Part shown: one piece after another, positions 12,801 to 14,692 of the stretch
How positions within the stretch are numbered: the stretch's first letter is position 1
Layout of the letters: each line of letters begins with the position of its first letter
Translations under genes and position numbers: made by a program
From: UBA10133 sp964348455
GTDB lineage: Bacteria > Patescibacteriota > Microgenomatia > UBA1400 > MFAQ01
DNA length: 14,692 nt
Direction: 5' to 3'
Assembly (NCBI GenBank): GCA_964348455.1
Contig: CAYGCQ010000028.1
Span: 1 to 14,692 of the forward strand
Notes under the pieces: generated by a model
The model's database searches: none
The model's input: only the letters and a program-made list of their open reading frames with translations
Told to the model about the DNA's origin: nothing

Positions 12801-14692
12801 TTATTTTGGTTTATTTTGAAAATCAGCATATTGTTGACAATTTGAATTCTTGTTTTCTATAAAACACAAGTACATACCACCAATGAGAGCTAGTCCGAGA
12901 CCGAGTAATGAATACGGCACCAGCGACTTAAAGATCTTATTTGGATAAAATTCGACAATATATTCTGATGATGAATTACCGTTATACGGAATTAACCATC
13001 CATTAACCATTTGATTTATGAGATATTTATTATTGCTTAATTTCTCACCATTGATATCTTCCAGCTCCCAGCCAGGATGCATTGTCTGATTTAATACTAA
13101 AATGTACTCTGACTTGATGTCAGAAACTTTTAAGAGATATTTTTCCTCATCCAGTTTACTAAATTCTATCTTTGGGGGAGTTGTTGGTGTGGATAAAACA
13201 GCTGGACAGATTTCAGGCTCACTATCACAATTAATCGATACTATGCGGTGCTTCTGCTTAACCTGTTTAGCAAAGCCTTTGTAGTAATCGGAACTCGATT
13301 CGACTACCGTTTCATTTTCTGCTAGGAATAATGGGTATGGATCTGTGATTTCGCACACCTTGTCGACCGACCAATCAGATTCAGCGTTAGGTATACTTTC
13401 ACACCACGATGCTGACCAGTCAAAATTCGAACTTTGAGGAAAAGTAGAGATTAAGCCGTGACGAACAAAAATATGACTAACTCCTAATATTTGAGCCATT
13501 CTCATGAATCCTGTAGTGTTGTTCCTAGAAAGTTCAAAAAATTCAGTGGCAAAATTATTTATAATTGGATTGCTCTTGTCGCTTACATAAATTCCACTAC
13601 CAAAAGGTGAAAATAGTGAATCGAAATCAGTGATCCACGAGAAGTAAGAGGTGAATCTCCAGTCATGATTGGAAAGTATCGACCCACCAGTTGGAAAGAA
13701 TATTTTTTTTTCACCTAGATACTTAGCTAGACTGTCTTCGTTTTGTTTTATAGGTAACACTAGATTTCTAACTCTTTGGTCCTTAGCACCAATTACGTAT
13801 TGTTTAGGCTCTACAAGTCTTCCCAGAAGGTACGGACTAATTAGAATTCCCACCGAGAGTAATAAACAGAGCTTTAGCAAAATTTTCTTTGTTCTCGTCC
13901 AGAACACTGATACGACTAAAGCAAATCCAAGATTGGTAAATATGAGGAACCGACTATTATCTCTTATAATATTGCTTAATGGAAGTGAGGCAAGAGGGTG
14001 TCTAAAGATATATACAATAGGTGAAACAAGAACCAGAAGAATACACATAATCACCGCAGGATTATCTCTACTTTGTTTTATACTGCGGTTGAAGATTGTT
14101 AGAAACAGCAATAACAGAATCGGCGTATAGGCAAATATTTTCAAACTCTGATCAAATGACATCTCAAAATGTTCATTGTATAAACTTCCCCACCCAAGAA
14201 GTTGATTTGGCAGAGAGTTTACCTGACTAAACCTATCAACATCAAAATTGGATGTTTCCGAAGTTACATATTTTTCAGAATACAGGGAAACCGGAAAGAG
14301 CCAAGAACCATGGACAACAGTGATCATAATGAGCATACTTGCCCCACCTATCATGAGACTACTGGAGGCACGTTTCCAGCCGACAAATGGTAAGTAGGCA
14401 ATGGTAATGATTAGTGCTAACAAAGGTAACCAAAAGATGCTTTGTGACTGAAAAAAGGCAATTGCGAACAAGACAGATAACAAGATTAGACTGCCCATGC
14501 TTTTCTTCTCCAAAAAATTTACCCACAAAAGACTGAATATCGGCATTAGACCCATAAACAAAAGAACGAATATCCATCCCATATTAAAGTAATTGAAGAC
14601 AATTGGGGAGAAAAGATATAATGTGGCACCAACAGAAGAGGCCGTTAGACTCTTGGTGTACTTAAAAAAAAGAAAAAATCCTGAAGAAAAAA
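12801..14692 (-). CDS. Large GT-C/YfhO-like membrane protein, start outside the window (partial)
   Basis: The frame is open from the stop at 12801 to the window edge (36 further codons beyond the ATG at 14582), so at least 629 residues are present and the N-terminus is missing. The upstream codons read as a membrane helix, ALYLFSP-like (TLYLFSPIVFNYFNMGWIF spans 14582), so ATG 14582 is not the true start. Numbering from that Met: several helices to about 255, IIRDNSRFLIFTNLG (205-219), then an outer domain with RMAQILGVSHIFVRHG (361-376), two cysteine pairs (C394/C410 and C452/C459), LVLNQTMHPGWEL (495-507) and NQMVNGWLI (523-531), and a last helix at 556-574. The HPGW and NGW elements are typical of the C-terminal outer domain of large GT-C-like or YfhO-type membrane proteins in bacteria and archaea. 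Probably acts on a surface glycan; specificity unknown. The short tail (about 577-593) is cytoplasmic. Confidence 0.8.
   Translation of the reverse strand, partial: FSSGFFLFFKYTKSLTASSVGATLYLFSPIVFNYFNMGWIFVLLFMGLMPIFSLLWVNFLEKKSMGSLILLSVLFAIAFFQSQSIFWLPLLALIITIAYLPFVGWKRASSSLMIGGASMLIMITVVHGSWLFPVSLYSEKYVTSETSNFDVDRFSQVNSLPNQLLGWGSLYNEHFEMSFDQSLKIFAYTPILLLLFLTIFNRSIKQSRDNPAVIMCILLVLVSPIVYIFRHPLASLPLSNIIRDNSRFLIFTNLGFALVVSVFWTRTKKILLKLCLLLSVGILISPYLLGRLVEPKQYVIGAKDQRVRNLVLPIKQNEDSLAKYLGEKKIFFPTGGSILSNHDWRFTSYFSWITDFDSLFSPFGSGIYVSDKSNPIINNFATEFFELSRNNTTGFMRMAQILGVSHIFVRHGLISTFPQSSNFDWSASWCESIPNAESDWSVDKVCEITDPYPLFLAENETVVESSSDYYKGFAKQVKQKHRIVSINCDSEPEICPAVLSTPTTPPKIEFSKLDEEKYLLKVSDIKSEYILVLNQTMHPGWELEDINGEKLSNNKYLINQMVNGWLIPYNGNSSSEYIVEFYPNKIFKSLVPYSLLGLGLALIGGMYLCFIENKNSNCQQYADFQNKPK

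Noticed and set aside
13669..14130. Plus-strand frame of 153 residues opposite the last gene
   Set aside because: Antisense shadow of a membrane protein; no hydrophobic or domain pattern of its own.

Overview
The window reads as part of a cell-envelope glycan or glycoprotein biosynthesis island from a small-genome bacterium. The most likely source is a Candidate Phyla Radiation (Patescibacteria) organism, possibly Microgenomates. That is an inference from the AT-rich, densely packed genes, the several large membrane glycosyltransferases of the GT-C/PMT type with a DE or DxxxRD motif in the first outer loop, and the near absence of Shine-Dalgarno sequences. TGA ends two of the genes here (positions 4925-4927 and 11853-11855), so the code is not the TGA=Gly code of Gracilibacteria/SR1. 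No marker gene fixes the taxon.

Layout. 22-1482 (+) is a GT-C membrane glycosyltransferase. It converges on a minus-strand pair: a GT-C glycosyltransferase (4195-2432) followed after 1 nt by a UDP-glucuronate decarboxylase-like gene (2430-1494) that is broken by two frameshifts. A cytoplasmic GT2 glycosyltransferase (4229-4927, +) is divergent from that pair, with a palindromic -10 box between them. Its 3' end overlaps by 14 bp the end of a winged-helix/phosphoribosyltransferase fusion (5912-4914, -), which has its own promoter and symmetric candidate operators. 10715-6016 (-) is a tightly packed three-gene unit: a membrane protein with two probable beta-sandwich domains, then two GT-C enzymes (4-nt gap, then 8-nt overlap). 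10908-12668 (+) is a pair of SAM-dependent methyltransferases, the first with a zinc ribbon. 14692-12801 (-) is a large GT-C/YfhO-like membrane protein whose start lies outside the window.

How it may work together (inference): the decarboxylase, if functional, would make a UDP-pentose. The GT2 enzyme would load a sugar on a polyprenyl-phosphate carrier. The GT-C enzymes would use lipid-linked sugars outside the membrane to build or decorate a surface glycan. The methyltransferases could modify sugars or lipid intermediates. No flippase, polymerase or export gene is visible, so the island probably extends beyond both ends.

No gene-free stretch exceeds 300 bp. The largest are 10716-10907 (divergent promoters) and 12669-12800 (between convergent genes, where I see only a 9-bp direct repeat). 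I found no tRNA, rRNA, CRISPR array, insertion sequence or convincing rho-independent terminator. The most unusual items are a REP/dRS3-like palindrome inserted in frame inside a glycosyltransferase gene, the doubly frameshifted decarboxylase with overlapping stop/start codons at both breaks, the regulator-like PRTase fusion, and a recurrent leaderless-type promoter arrangement.
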